A DNA stretch of 64,000 nt from Aldehydirespirator sp965117015 (GTDB lineage Bacteria > Actinomycetota > Acidimicrobiia > Acidimicrobiales > Aldehydirespiratoraceae): the NCBI GenBank assembly GCA_965117015.1, contig OZ220747.1, positions 2,914,001 through 2,978,000 of the forward strand. Direction: 5' to 3'. Shown here one piece after another: positions 24,772-32,397 of this stretch. Made by a program: the position numbers and the translations under genes. Numbering within the stretch: position 1 is the first letter of the stretch; the number at the start of each line of letters is the position of its first letter. The notes beneath the pieces were generated by a model that had not been told where the DNA came from, did no database searches, and saw nothing but the letters and a program-made list of their open reading frames with translations.

Positions 24772-25548
24772 TCAGCTCCCGGTGTAGCGAGGATCCCGGC
24801 CCTCGGCCCGGGCCGCCCTCATCTCGGCGAAGTCGTCGCTGCGGTTGAGGAACGTCTGGTAGATCAGCTCGTCGGCCATCGAGCCCCGCTGCTGGGGCCG
24901 GGCCAGCTGCGAGATCACCCGGCGGGCCAGCTTCACCGTGACTGCCGGCGCGGCCGCGATGGCCTCGGCCATGGCCAGAGCCTCGGCATCGAGGTCGTGG
25001 GGGGCGACCACCCGCGACACGATGCCGTGGGCCAGTGCTTCCTCGGCGGACAGGACCCGCCCGGTGAGCACCATGTCGCTGACCAGCCCGTGGCCGCACA
25101 TCTCGTAGAGCACGCTCACGCCCCCGGTGTCGGGGATCACCCCGTGGCTCACCTCGGGCAGCCTGAACCGGGCGTTGTCGGCCGCGATGCGGATGTCGCA
25201 CAGCAGGGCCCGTTGGAACGATCCGCCCATGGCCCAGCCCTGGATGGCCACGATCACCGCAGCGTCGAGCTCCCACAGGCGCTGGATGCCCCGGTGGCCC
25301 CGGACCATCAGCTCGTGGTGGGTGATGTCGGTCACGTTGCCGATGGCGGACACGTCACGGCCCGAGGACCAGCTGCGACCCTCTCCCCTCCACACAACGG
25401 CCCTGATCTCGGGCCGGCGGGTCAACTCCTCGAGGACCTCGAAGAGCCGGACGTCCATCTCGTCGTCGAAGGCGTTGTGCTTGTCCGGGTTGTTGTTGGT
25501 GATGGTGGCGATGGCGCCGTCGATGTCGAGACGCACCCTGTCGGTCAC
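24772..25548 (-). CDS. Crotonase-superfamily (enoyl-CoA hydratase/isomerase) protein
   Basis: 258 residues with the crotonase fold motifs: NNNPDKHNAFDDEM, SSGRDVSA and the oxyanion-hole stretch WAMGGSFQRALLCDIRIA. The first catalytic Glu of enoyl-CoA hydratase (the GGGCE position) is Gln here (GGSFQ), while the second (LPEVSHGVIP) is kept. It may therefore be an isomerase or another crotonase activity rather than a standard hydratase. The GTG start has GGGAGG 6 nt upstream. Between acyl-CoA dehydrogenase and DECR-like SDR in one operon. Confidence 0.85.
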   Translation of the reverse strand: MTDRVRLDIDGAIATITNNNPDKHNAFDDEMDVRLFEVLEELTRRPEIRAVVWRGEGRSWSSGRDVSAIGNVTDITHHELMVRGHRGIQRLWELDAAVIVAIQGWAMGGSFQRALLCDIRIAADNARFRLPEVSHGVIPDTGGVSVLYEMCGHGLVSDMVLTGRVLSAEEALAHGIVSRVVAPHDLDAEALAMAEAIAAAPAVTVKLARRVISQLARPQQRGSMADELIYQTFLNRSDDFAEMRAARAEGRDPRYTGS

Positions 25549-25562
25549 GCAGCCTCCCTGGT

Positions 25563-26840
25563 TCAGTTTTTGGGCAGCTCGCTGAAGGGCGTCTCCCGGG
25601 GCGGCCCGGGCTCCTTGGGCAGCCCGAGCACCCGCTCGCCGATGATGTTGCGCTGCACCTGGTCGGTGCCGCCGTAGATCGACGGCGCGGGCGAGAACAG
25701 GGCCAGTTCGCCCATATGGTCTGCGGTCTGGCTGTCGGAGTCGCCCGTGAGCATCCCGTCGGCGCCGACCACCCGCATGCCGACGTCGCGGAAGGATCGG
25801 ATCATCTCGCTCATCGTCAGCTTGGCGATATTGGGCGTGGCCGCGCTGCTCGATCCGGCTTTGGCCCGCTGGATCGACAGCCGGTTGATCTCGATTAGCC
25901 CGTAAAGGCGCATCAGATCGTCGCGCAGCACCTTGCTGGTGACGCTGCCGTTCTTGCGGGCCAGGTCCACCAACCACCACCACCTGTCGATGCCGAGCGG
26001 CGGTACGCCCCCCAGAGCCTCCATCGATCGGGCGACGAAGTTCCCTGCCCGCTCGCCCAGGACGCCGCCCTTGGGCCCGGGAATGAGCTCCGGAGGCTTG
26101 CGGCCCGAGGACCCCAGCGATGCCCGCTCCACCATCAGGGTGGTGTTGCCCACCCTCCAGCCGTTGTTGAGGCCGCCTATGAGGGCGCTGTCGGCCACCC
26201 GGGCCTCGTCGATGAACACCTCGTTGAACAGGGCCCGGCCGGTCATCTCGGTCAGGGGTCGGACCTCCACCCCCGGCTGGTCCATGTCGAACGCGAACCA
26301 TGAGATGCCGGCGTGCTTGGGCAAGTCGGGGTCGGTGCGGGCCAGCAGCATGCCCTTGTCTGAGACCTGGCCCCCGGAGGTCCACACCTTCTGGCCGGTG
26401 ATCACCCACTCGTCGCCGTCGCGCTCGGCCCGGCACTGCAGGCTGGCCAGGTCGGACCCGGCGTTGGGCTCGCTGAAGAGCTGGCACCATCCCACCCGGC
26501 CGTCGAGGATCTCGGGCACGAACCGGTCGATCTGCTCCGGTGTGCCGTGAATGGCGATCGTCGGTGCGGCCAGCATCCGGCCCAGCCCCCCGGGTGGCCC
26601 CAGCACACCGCTCTCGGCCAGCACCAGCGACACCAGCGCGGCCTGGTCCTGCCCGTAGCCGAGCCCGCCCGCGCCCGGTGGCAGCATCGGGTGGGCGTAG
26701 CCCGCTCCGGCCAGCAGCCTCCACCACTGCTCGACGGTCGCGTCGGGGTCCCAGTGCTCGTCGCAGAAGGCCTCGACCTCGGCCCGCACGGTGGCCGCGT
26801 CGACCTCGGCTGCGGGTGGGGCGGAGACGGTGTCGGTCAT
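25563..26840 (-). CDS. Acyl-CoA dehydrogenase
   Basis: FAD enzyme that forms the alpha-beta double bond of acyl-CoA thioesters. In 425 residues the characteristic FAD/substrate segment CQLFSEPNAGSDLASLQCRA, WVITGQKVWTSGG and the C-terminal YGGTDQVQRNIIGERVLGLP are all visible. It is 14 bp upstream of the crotonase and 10 bp downstream of the amidohydrolase, forming one catabolic operon. Chain-length or ring specificity cannot be told from sequence; the longer C-terminal arrangement is common in FadE homologues of Actinobacteria. Confidence 0.93.
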   Translation of the reverse strand: MTDTVSAPPAAEVDAATVRAEVEAFCDEHWDPDATVEQWWRLLAGAGYAHPMLPPGAGGLGYGQDQAALVSLVLAESGVLGPPGGLGRMLAAPTIAIHGTPEQIDRFVPEILDGRVGWCQLFSEPNAGSDLASLQCRAERDGDEWVITGQKVWTSGGQVSDKGMLLARTDPDLPKHAGISWFAFDMDQPGVEVRPLTEMTGRALFNEVFIDEARVADSALIGGLNNGWRVGNTTLMVERASLGSSGRKPPELIPGPKGGVLGERAGNFVARSMEALGGVPPLGIDRWWWLVDLARKNGSVTSKVLRDDLMRLYGLIEINRLSIQRAKAGSSSAATPNIAKLTMSEMIRSFRDVGMRVVGADGMLTGDSDSQTADHMGELALFSPAPSIYGGTDQVQRNIIGERVLGLPKEPGPPRETPFSELPKN

Positions 26841-26850
26841 GGTCCTGGCT

Positions 26851-28092
26851 CTAGGTGGGTTGAGGCTGGTTCAAGTAGGCGACGTTGTCGAGCATGATGG
26901 CCCGGCGGTCGGCGTCGGAGAAGCCCTTCAACTCGGCCAGGTAGTCGAGGGGCTCGGGCATCCCCTCGATGTGGGGCCAGTCCGAGCCGAATATGACCCG
27001 TTCGGCGCCCATCAGGGCGGTGACTTCGTTGACATCGTCCTCCCAGAACGGGTTGACCCAGACGTGAGCCTTGAACGTGTCGATCGGGTGGTCGTCGAAC
27101 CACCAGTAGTTCTTCTTGGCGATCTGCGAGAACTTCCGGAACATCGGCGCCAGGTAGTCGGAGCCGTTCTCCACCGACGCCACCCGCAGGTTCGGGAAGC
27201 GGTCGTAGATCTTCTCGAACACGGACTGCATGAGCCAGTCCTGCGCGGCCCGCTCGATGGCGAAGGCCCGCAGGTTCGGACCCCCTCCCATTCCGGCGCC
27301 GAGACCAGCCGAGGAGAACTCGTCGTCGGCGTAGCCCTGCGACGAGTAGCCCGAGTCGGAGGCGTGGACTACCAGGGTCACGCCGGCGTCGTTGATGAGC
27401 TGCCACACGCCGTCGAAGGTGGTGTGGAACGGCGACAGCTGGCCGGTGCGGGTGGTGACCGCCGCCGGTCTCATCACCAGCACCTGCGCTCCCAGGCCGA
27501 GGATCCGATCCACCTCAGCCGCGGCGGCCGCGGGGTCGCCCAGCGCGATGTAGGGCGCTCCGAAGATGCGGTTCTCGCAGCTGTAGCCCCAGTCCTCGTA
27601 CAGCCACTGGTTGAAGGCCCGCATCATGGCCACGACCGCATCGACGTCGTGGCGGAGCAGTTCCTCGTAGAGCACGCCCAGGGTGGGGAACAGCCACACC
27701 GCCTCCAGTCCCTGGGCGTCCATCACCTTGAGCCGGGCCTGCGGGTCCATGTAGTGGTCGGGCAGCGGCTCGCGGTCGCGCAGCATCTCGGCCGGGTTGC
27801 GCCCCTCGGGATTGCCCTTGAAGTAGTCGCGCAGCGCTCCGGGCTTGGCGATGGGGTTCCAGGTCGGGTTGGCCACCGCCCGGGCCAGCCTGCCGCCGAC
27901 GAGGTGGTGTTGGCGGCCGCCAATGTCCACCCATTGCACCACCCGGGGCTGCATGCGGGGATCGACGTGGCGGGTGAACGCGTCGAGGGCCTCGTAGTAG
28001 TGGTTGTCGGCGTCGAAGGGCCGGTAACCGAGGTCGTCGGCGGTGAGCGGGGGCGAACCGTCGGGCGCGGCCGATAGGTCGTCGGGTGCCAC
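26851..28092 (-). CDS. Amidohydrolase_2 family protein
   Basis: 413-residue metal-dependent hydrolase of the Amidohydro_2 family. The N-terminal metal motif is DADNHYYE rather than the usual HxH, a variant common in the long actinobacterial members; further ligands are HASDSGYSS, ENGSDYL and FGSDWPHIEG near the C-terminus. It heads the acyl-CoA operon, so it may open or decarboxylate a ring intermediate. The GTG at 28092 lies 6 nt downstream of a TAGCGT hexamer, so the mRNA would be leaderless. Divergent from the gene at 28117. Confidence 0.82.
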   Translation of the reverse strand: MAPDDLSAAPDGSPPLTADDLGYRPFDADNHYYEALDAFTRHVDPRMQPRVVQWVDIGGRQHHLVGGRLARAVANPTWNPIAKPGALRDYFKGNPEGRNPAEMLRDREPLPDHYMDPQARLKVMDAQGLEAVWLFPTLGVLYEELLRHDVDAVVAMMRAFNQWLYEDWGYSCENRIFGAPYIALGDPAAAAAEVDRILGLGAQVLVMRPAAVTTRTGQLSPFHTTFDGVWQLINDAGVTLVVHASDSGYSSQGYADDEFSSAGLGAGMGGGPNLRAFAIERAAQDWLMQSVFEKIYDRFPNLRVASVENGSDYLAPMFRKFSQIAKKNYWWFDDHPIDTFKAHVWVNPFWEDDVNEVTALMGAERVIFGSDWPHIEGMPEPLDYLAELKGFSDADRRAIMLDNVAYLNQPQPT

Positions 28093-28098
28093 GGGGTC

Positions 28099-28108
28099 AC
28101 GCTACCGT
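28099..28108. promoter_or_regulatory. Overlapping divergent -10 elements sharing one TA step
   Basis: In ACGCTACCGT the plus strand reads TACCGT (28103-28108, 8 nt before ATG 28117) and the minus strand reads TAGCGT (28104-28099, 6 nt before GTG 28092). The start codons are only 24 bp apart, so both mRNAs would be leaderless and share one promoter core. Confidence 0.6.
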
Positions 28109-28116
28109 GTGGGCCG

Positions 28117-28554
28117 ATGCCGCCCAAGGTCTTCACCACGTCACAGATGCAGGCCCGTACGCTCAAGCGGGGCGAGAAGGTCCGCCTCGTGGCCGAGCTT
28201 CCCGGCGTTCCCCAGGGCACCGAGGGCAAGGTGGCCATGGCCAACGGCTTCACCTGGAACCGCTACTGGGTGAGACTGGTCGACGGCCGGGTGGTGGGCC
28301 ACGTCGATCACGACGATCTGGTGCGCACCAAGGACTACGAGCGGTACTTGGTCGCCCGTGATCGGGAGGCGGAGGAGGCCGAACTGGCCGCGCTGGCGGC
28401 AGCCGAGGCCGCCGCCGCAGGGCCGCAGGACGGACCCGCCGACGACGAGGCCGGGGATGGCGCCGGCTCGGGAGAGGCCGTCGTCAACGGCGTGGCCGTC
28501 CCCGCCTACCTGATCCAGCGCTCGGCCGACGCCAGAGCTCGCCTCGGCGCCTGA
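28117..28554 (+). CDS. Conserved hypothetical protein, KOW/SH3-like N-terminus
   Basis: 145 residues. The first ~75 form a compact basic beta-rich unit (LKRGEKVRLVAELPGVPQGT, then GTEGKVAMANGFTWNRYWVR) that looks like a small SH3/KOW barrel. Residues 85-125 are an Ala/Glu/Asp-rich linker and the end (VPAYLIQRSADARARLG) may form a helix. No enzyme motif. Function unknown. It is divergent from the amidohydrolase operon and appears to use a shared promoter with a leaderless start. Confidence 0.6.
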   Translation: MPPKVFTTSQMQARTLKRGEKVRLVAELPGVPQGTEGKVAMANGFTWNRYWVRLVDGRVVGHVDHDDLVRTKDYERYLVARDREAEEAELAALAAAEAAAAGPQDGPADDEAGDGAGSGEAVVNGVAVPAYLIQRSADARARLGA

Positions 28555-28645
28555 GTCTCTCCAGCGTTTCTGACGGGCCGTTGCCGGGCTGTGCTACGGT
28601 GAGCGTCAGCCGTCCGTCTGGCTCAGTGGTCAATTGGCCGGTCGC

Positions 28646-28695
28646 CGAATTGGCAGCGGTGGAGTCCTGTTTGGGCACTCTGGGCTGCCAATTCG
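28646..28695. repeat. Palindromic dispersed repeat, copy A
   Basis: Inverted ends CGAATTGGCAGC and GCTGCCAATTCG flank a ~26-bp centre (ggtggagtcctgtttgggca...). It lies between convergent genes (hypothetical and aminotransferase), where it could act as a bidirectional terminator. Two further copies are at 42978-43025 and 43049-43098. Confidence 0.85.
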
Positions 28696-28726
28696 GTTCC
28701 GGCGTGTTGCAGTCCGGCTCGCGCCG

Positions 28727-29893
28727 TCAGCGTGCCCAGCCTTGGAGGCGCCGCATTGCTTCGGCCATGTCCTCGGTGGCGCCCGCGTAGGAGAACCGGG
28801 CGTAGCGGTGGCCCTCGGCCGGGTCGAAGTCGATGCCGGGCGTGACTGCCACTCCGAGTTCGTCGAGCCAGCGCCGGCACAGCTCTTGGCTGTCGGCGGC
28901 CAGGTGGTCCACGGCCGCGAACACGTAGAAGGCTCCGTCGCTGGGAGCCAGGCGGTCGATACCGGCCGCGGGAAGTCCGTCGAGCAGCACCGCCCGGCTG
29001 ACCGCGTAGCGGGCCACGTTGGCTTGCAGCTCCTCGTGGCAGTCGAAGGCGGCCACCGCGGCGATCTGCGACAGGGTGGGGGCTGAGATGAAGAAGTTCT
29101 GGGCCAGCCGGCGGACGGGCTCCACCAGGTCGTCGGGGGCGACCACCCAGCCGAGGCGCCAGCCGGTCATGGAGAAGTACTTCGAGAAGCTGTTGACCAC
29201 CAGCGCGTCACCGTTGAGGTTCAGCGCGGTGGGGGCCGGATCGCCGAAGGTGATGCCATGGTAGATCTCGTCGGCCACCAGGCGCACCCCATGGGCCGTG
29301 CACCAGTCCGACACGGCCGCCAGTGCGGGGCCGTCGAGCATGGTCCCCGACGGGTTGGACGGAGAGGCCAGCACCAGGCCGTCGACGGAGCCGGTGCGGC
29401 GGACAAGGTCCTCCAGCAGGTCCGGTGATGGCTGGAAGCGGGTCTCGGCCGAGGTGGGCAGGGTCACGACCTCGGCGTTGAGGGCTTGCAGGGCGTTGCG
29501 GTAGCACGGATAGCCCGGGGAGGACACCACCACCCGGTCGCCGGCGTCGAAGGCGGCCAGGAATGCGAGCACGAACGCGCCGGATGCGCCGAAGGTCACC
29601 ACAATGCGGCCGGGATCGACATCGGCGCCGTACCAGGACTGGTAGTGCTCGCAGATCCGTCGCCTCAGCGCCTCGATGCCCGCCGCGGTGGTGTAGCCGA
29701 GCACGTCGGAGCCGAGGGCGGCCCGAGCAGCGGCGAGAACGCCCGCGGGTGCCGGTGTGGACGGCTGGCCCACCTCCAGGTGCAGCACATCGCCCCCGGC
29801 TGCTTCTCGCTCCTCGGCAGCCCGCATCACCTCCATCACGTAGAACGGGCTGATGTCTGAGCGCCGGGACTTCAGCAGGGCCACGGCGGCCAT
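28727..29893 (-). CDS. PLP-dependent class I/II aminotransferase
   Basis: 388-residue fold-type I aminotransferase. Visible motifs are VGQPSTPAP, ASPSNPSGTM, ADEIYHGI (PLP Asp and Tyr) and the Schiff-base lysine in NSFSKYFSMTGWRLGW; the C-terminal arginine region RYARFSYAG fits. It resembles aspartate/aromatic or alanine-type transaminases, but the substrate is not evident. ATG 29893 was chosen because family conservation begins just after it. Divergent from udk across 36 bp. Confidence 0.88.
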   Translation of the reverse strand: MAAVALLKSRRSDISPFYVMEVMRAAEEREAAGGDVLHLEVGQPSTPAPAGVLAAARAALGSDVLGYTTAAGIEALRRRICEHYQSWYGADVDPGRIVVTFGASGAFVLAFLAAFDAGDRVVVSSPGYPCYRNALQALNAEVVTLPTSAETRFQPSPDLLEDLVRRTGSVDGLVLASPSNPSGTMLDGPALAAVSDWCTAHGVRLVADEIYHGITFGDPAPTALNLNGDALVVNSFSKYFSMTGWRLGWVVAPDDLVEPVRRLAQNFFISAPTLSQIAAVAAFDCHEELQANVARYAVSRAVLLDGLPAAGIDRLAPSDGAFYVFAAVDHLAADSQELCRRWLDELGVAVTPGIDFDPAEGHRYARFSYAGATEDMAEAMRRLQGWAR

Positions 29894-29915
29894 GATGCCA
29901 CCGGCGCGGCACCGG

Positions 29916-29921
29916 TATGGT
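29916..29921 (+). promoter_or_regulatory. Candidate -10 element for udk (leaderless layout)
   Basis: TATGGT ends 8 nt before the GTG at 29930 and no ribosome-binding site is present. Confidence 0.45.
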
Positions 29922-29929
29922 GTCGGCCC

Positions 29930-30556
29930 GTGGGAGTGTTCGTTCTCGGGATCTGTGGCGGGTCCAGCGCAGGCAAGACCACGCTCACCCGGCGCCTGCT
30001 GGAACGCCTCGAAGAACGGGACGTGAGCGTGCTCGCCTTCGACGCCTACTACCGCGATCTGTCGCACCTTCCCTTCGCCGAGCGGCGCCGCGGCAACTTC
30101 GACCACCCCGACTCCTTGGACAGCGACCTTTTCCTGCAGCACCTCGACGCCCTGAGGCACGGCATCGATGTGGACGTGCCCGTCTACGACTTCTCCACCC
30201 ACACCCTCACCGGCCGCTTCGAGCGGGTGGAGGCCGCTCCCCTGCTACTGGTGGAGGGCATCCTGCTGCTGGCCGTCGAGGGCGTCGCGGAACGGCTCGA
30301 TTACTCGATCTTCATGGACGTGCCCGAGGATGTGCGTCTTCAACGCCGCGTCCACCGGGACATGACCGAGCGGGGCCGGCCGGAAGACCATGTGCGCCGG
30401 CAGTTCGCGGCCACCGTCGCGCCCATGCACGACGCGTTCGTGCAGCCCAGCCGGCACCGGGCCGACCGGATCGTGACCGGTGACGTTTCCGATGAGTTCG
30501 TCGGCGAGTTGATGGCCGTGCTGGCGCCCGGCATGGCCGCCGCGCCCGCGGGATAG
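29930..30556 (+). CDS. udk: Uridine kinase
   Basis: Phosphorylates uridine/cytidine in pyrimidine salvage. 208 residues with Walker A GGSSAGKTT (10-18), FDAYYRDLSHL (nucleoside pocket), NFDHPDSLD, YDFSTHT and LLVEGILLL, all typical of bacterial uridine kinase/PRK-like proteins. A distinct (d)NMP kinase function is possible. The GTG start has a TATGGT box 8 nt upstream, so it may be leaderless. Confidence 0.88.
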   Translation: MGVFVLGICGGSSAGKTTLTRRLLERLEERDVSVLAFDAYYRDLSHLPFAERRRGNFDHPDSLDSDLFLQHLDALRHGIDVDVPVYDFSTHTLTGRFERVEAAPLLLVEGILLLAVEGVAERLDYSIFMDVPEDVRLQRRVHRDMTERGRPEDHVRRQFAATVAPMHDAFVQPSRHRADRIVTGDVSDEFVGELMAVLAPGMAAAPAG

Positions 30557-30627
30557 CCGCTAGAGGGTTACGCTCTCATTGGCGAGCAGCTTGGCCTTGA
30601 GATCGCGGCTGAAGCCGTAGTTGCCGG

Positions 30628-31302
30628 CTACGACAGCTCCGGGATCGCCCAGTCCACCGGCTCGCGGCCCGCTTCTACCAGGGCCTCGTTGGCCCGGCTG
30701 AAGGGCCGGCTGCCGAAGAACCCGCCCGAGGCCGACAGGGGCGACGGATGGGCCGACTCGATCACCGTGTGGCGGCCGGTGTCCACCAGCGTCCTCTTGC
30801 GGCGAGCCGAGCCGCCCCACAGGATGAACACCACCCGCTCGCGCTTGCCGTTGACCACCTTGATCACCTCGTCGGTGAACGTCTCCCAGCCCTTCCGCTG
30901 GTGGCTGGCCGCCTGGCGCGCCCGGACGGTGAGGGTGGCGTTGAGCAGCAGCACCCCCTGGCGGGCCCAGTGCTCCAGCGAGCCGTGGCCGGGCACGGGC
31001 GCGCCCATGTCGTCGTGCAGTTCGGCGTGAATGTTCTCCAGCGACGGCGGCTTGGCCACCCCGGGCCGCACCGAGAAGCACAGCCCGTGGGCCTGCCGGG
31101 GTCCGTGGTAGGGATCCTGGCCCAGGATCAGCACCTTCACCGAGGCGTACGGGGTGAGATGCAGGGCCGCGAAGACTTCGTCGTGGGGTGGGAACACCTG
31201 ATGCCGGGACCGCTCGGCCCGCACGAAGTCCTGCAGCTCGCGCCAGTAGGGCTTGTCGAACTCGCCCCGCAGCAACGGGTTCCAGTCGGTCTTGGGCGCC
31301 AT
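30628..31302 (-). CDS. ung: Uracil-DNA glycosylase, family 1
   Basis: Removes uracil from DNA at the start of base excision repair. The water-activating motif GQDPYHGPRQAHGLCFSV and the minor-groove loop HPSPLSA are intact, and the length (224 aa) is standard. I chose ATG 31302 rather than GTG 31311 because TACTGT lies 7 nt upstream of the ATG (31310-31315), the leaderless pattern used here. Confidence 0.95.
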   Translation of the reverse strand: MAPKTDWNPLLRGEFDKPYWRELQDFVRAERSRHQVFPPHDEVFAALHLTPYASVKVLILGQDPYHGPRQAHGLCFSVRPGVAKPPSLENIHAELHDDMGAPVPGHGSLEHWARQGVLLLNATLTVRARQAASHQRKGWETFTDEVIKVVNGKRERVVFILWGGSARRKRTLVDTGRHTVIESAHPSPLSASGGFFGSRPFSRANEALVEAGREPVDWAIPELS

Positions 31303-31309
31303 CGGCGCC

Positions 31310-31315
31310 ACAGTA
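31310..31315 (-). promoter_or_regulatory. Candidate -10 element for ung (leaderless layout)
   Basis: Minus-strand TACTGT, 7 nt before ATG 31302. Confidence 0.45.
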
Positions 31316-31361
31316 GATCAGCTCAAGCGGGACGTGTGAGCGATCCCGGGCCGTCTTCCCT

Positions 31362-32375
31362 TCAGGCGGGGCGTGTGCCTACGATGCTGGCCCGCTCCAT
31401 GATCCGGACGTCGGGGTAGTAGTCGCTGGCCGCGTAGTGCTGCACGGAGCGGTTGTCCCAGAACACGACCGTGTCGGGTTCCCAGCGGACCCTGAACTGG
31501 TACTCGACCACCTTGGCCTGGCCGGCCAGGTGCCTGATCAGCTCGATGCCCTCGTCAAGGTCCATCCCGTCGATATGTGACGTGAAGTAGCAGTTGACGA
31601 AGATCAGCTTCCGGCCGGTCTCCGGATGGGTGCACACCACCGGGTGCCGTGTCTGCGGATACCGGGCCCGAAACTCCTCCATCTTCCCTTCGGGTACCTG
31701 GTGCTTGAAGGCGAGCATGAAGTCGTGGACCGCGAACAGGCCGTCTATGCGCTCCTTGACGCCGTCGTCGAGGCCGTCGTAGGCCGCGCCCATGTCGCTG
31801 AACAAGGTGTCGCCGCCGGTGGCCGGGACCTGTATGGCGTGCAGGATGGCCCCCATCGAGGGCACCTCCCGCCAGGTGACGTCATGGTGCCAGCCGTTCT
31901 CGAAGCCGCCGGTGTCGACCCCCTTCTCGAAGCGCACCAGCTCGGGATGCTCGGAGTTCCCGGTGATGAACGGGTGGATCTCCAGCTCCCCGAAGCGGCG
32001 GGCGAAGGCCACGTGCTGGGCCGGGGTGATCGGCTGGCCGCGGAACACCAGCACCTTGTAGTCGAGCAGAGCCTGGCGGATCTCGGCGATCACCTCGTCG
32101 GACAGCTCGGCCCCCAGGTCGACCCCTCCGACTTCGGCGCCGAGGGTCACACCCTGGGGCACCACATCGATGTAGGCGAAGTTGGGGTGGGCCAGACGGG
32201 CTCGCTCGTCGGCCAGGTGCAGCCACGGTCCGAGATCCAGCCCGTACCGGTCGATGCGGACTCTTCCCGGGGCGATCCGGGACGCGGGATCAGAGGTTCC
32301 GGCCTGCTCGGAGCCGCCATTGGAAGCGACTTCGCTGTCGCCTTCCACGGTGATCGAGGTGGTGGCGGATGACAT
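31362..32375 (-). CDS. TauD/TfdA-family Fe(II)/2-oxoglutarate dioxygenase
   Basis: 337 residues. The Fe(II) triad is visible: HxD in WHHDVTW (about 162-168) and the distal His in WDNRSVQHYA (about 308-317), followed by the 2OG-binding Arg in RIMERASIVG. Family members oxidise taurine, aryloxyalkanoates or other small acids; this substrate is unknown. The first ~40 residues are Ser/Glu-rich and atypical. ATG 32375 has TATATT 6 nt upstream and lies 22 bp from the start of the divergent ABC ATPase gene. Confidence 0.87.
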   Translation of the reverse strand: MSSATTSITVEGDSEVASNGGSEQAGTSDPASRIAPGRVRIDRYGLDLGPWLHLADERARLAHPNFAYIDVVPQGVTLGAEVGGVDLGAELSDEVIAEIRQALLDYKVLVFRGQPITPAQHVAFARRFGELEIHPFITGNSEHPELVRFEKGVDTGGFENGWHHDVTWREVPSMGAILHAIQVPATGGDTLFSDMGAAYDGLDDGVKERIDGLFAVHDFMLAFKHQVPEGKMEEFRARYPQTRHPVVCTHPETGRKLIFVNCYFTSHIDGMDLDEGIELIRHLAGQAKVVEYQFRVRWEPDTVVFWDNRSVQHYAASDYYPDVRIMERASIVGTRPA

Positions 32376-32381
32376 TGTGCG

Positions 32382-32391
32382 AATATACCGT
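32382..32391. promoter_or_regulatory. Overlapping divergent -10 elements sharing one TA step (TauD / ABC ATPase)
   Basis: AATATACCGT contains TACCGT on the plus strand (32386-32391, 6 nt before ATG 32398) and TATATT on the minus strand (32387-32382, 6 nt before ATG 32375). The whole gap between the start codons is 22 bp, so both mRNAs would be leaderless and transcribed from one symmetric core. Confidence 0.65.
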
Positions 32392-32397
32392 TGGCTC

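Noticed and set aside
29894..29929. A fourth symmetric bidirectional promoter between the aminotransferase and udk
   Set aside because: The plus strand has TATGGT, but the minus-strand hexamer across the same TA is TACCGG, without the final T, and lies 18 nt from the ATG; the symmetry is imperfect.
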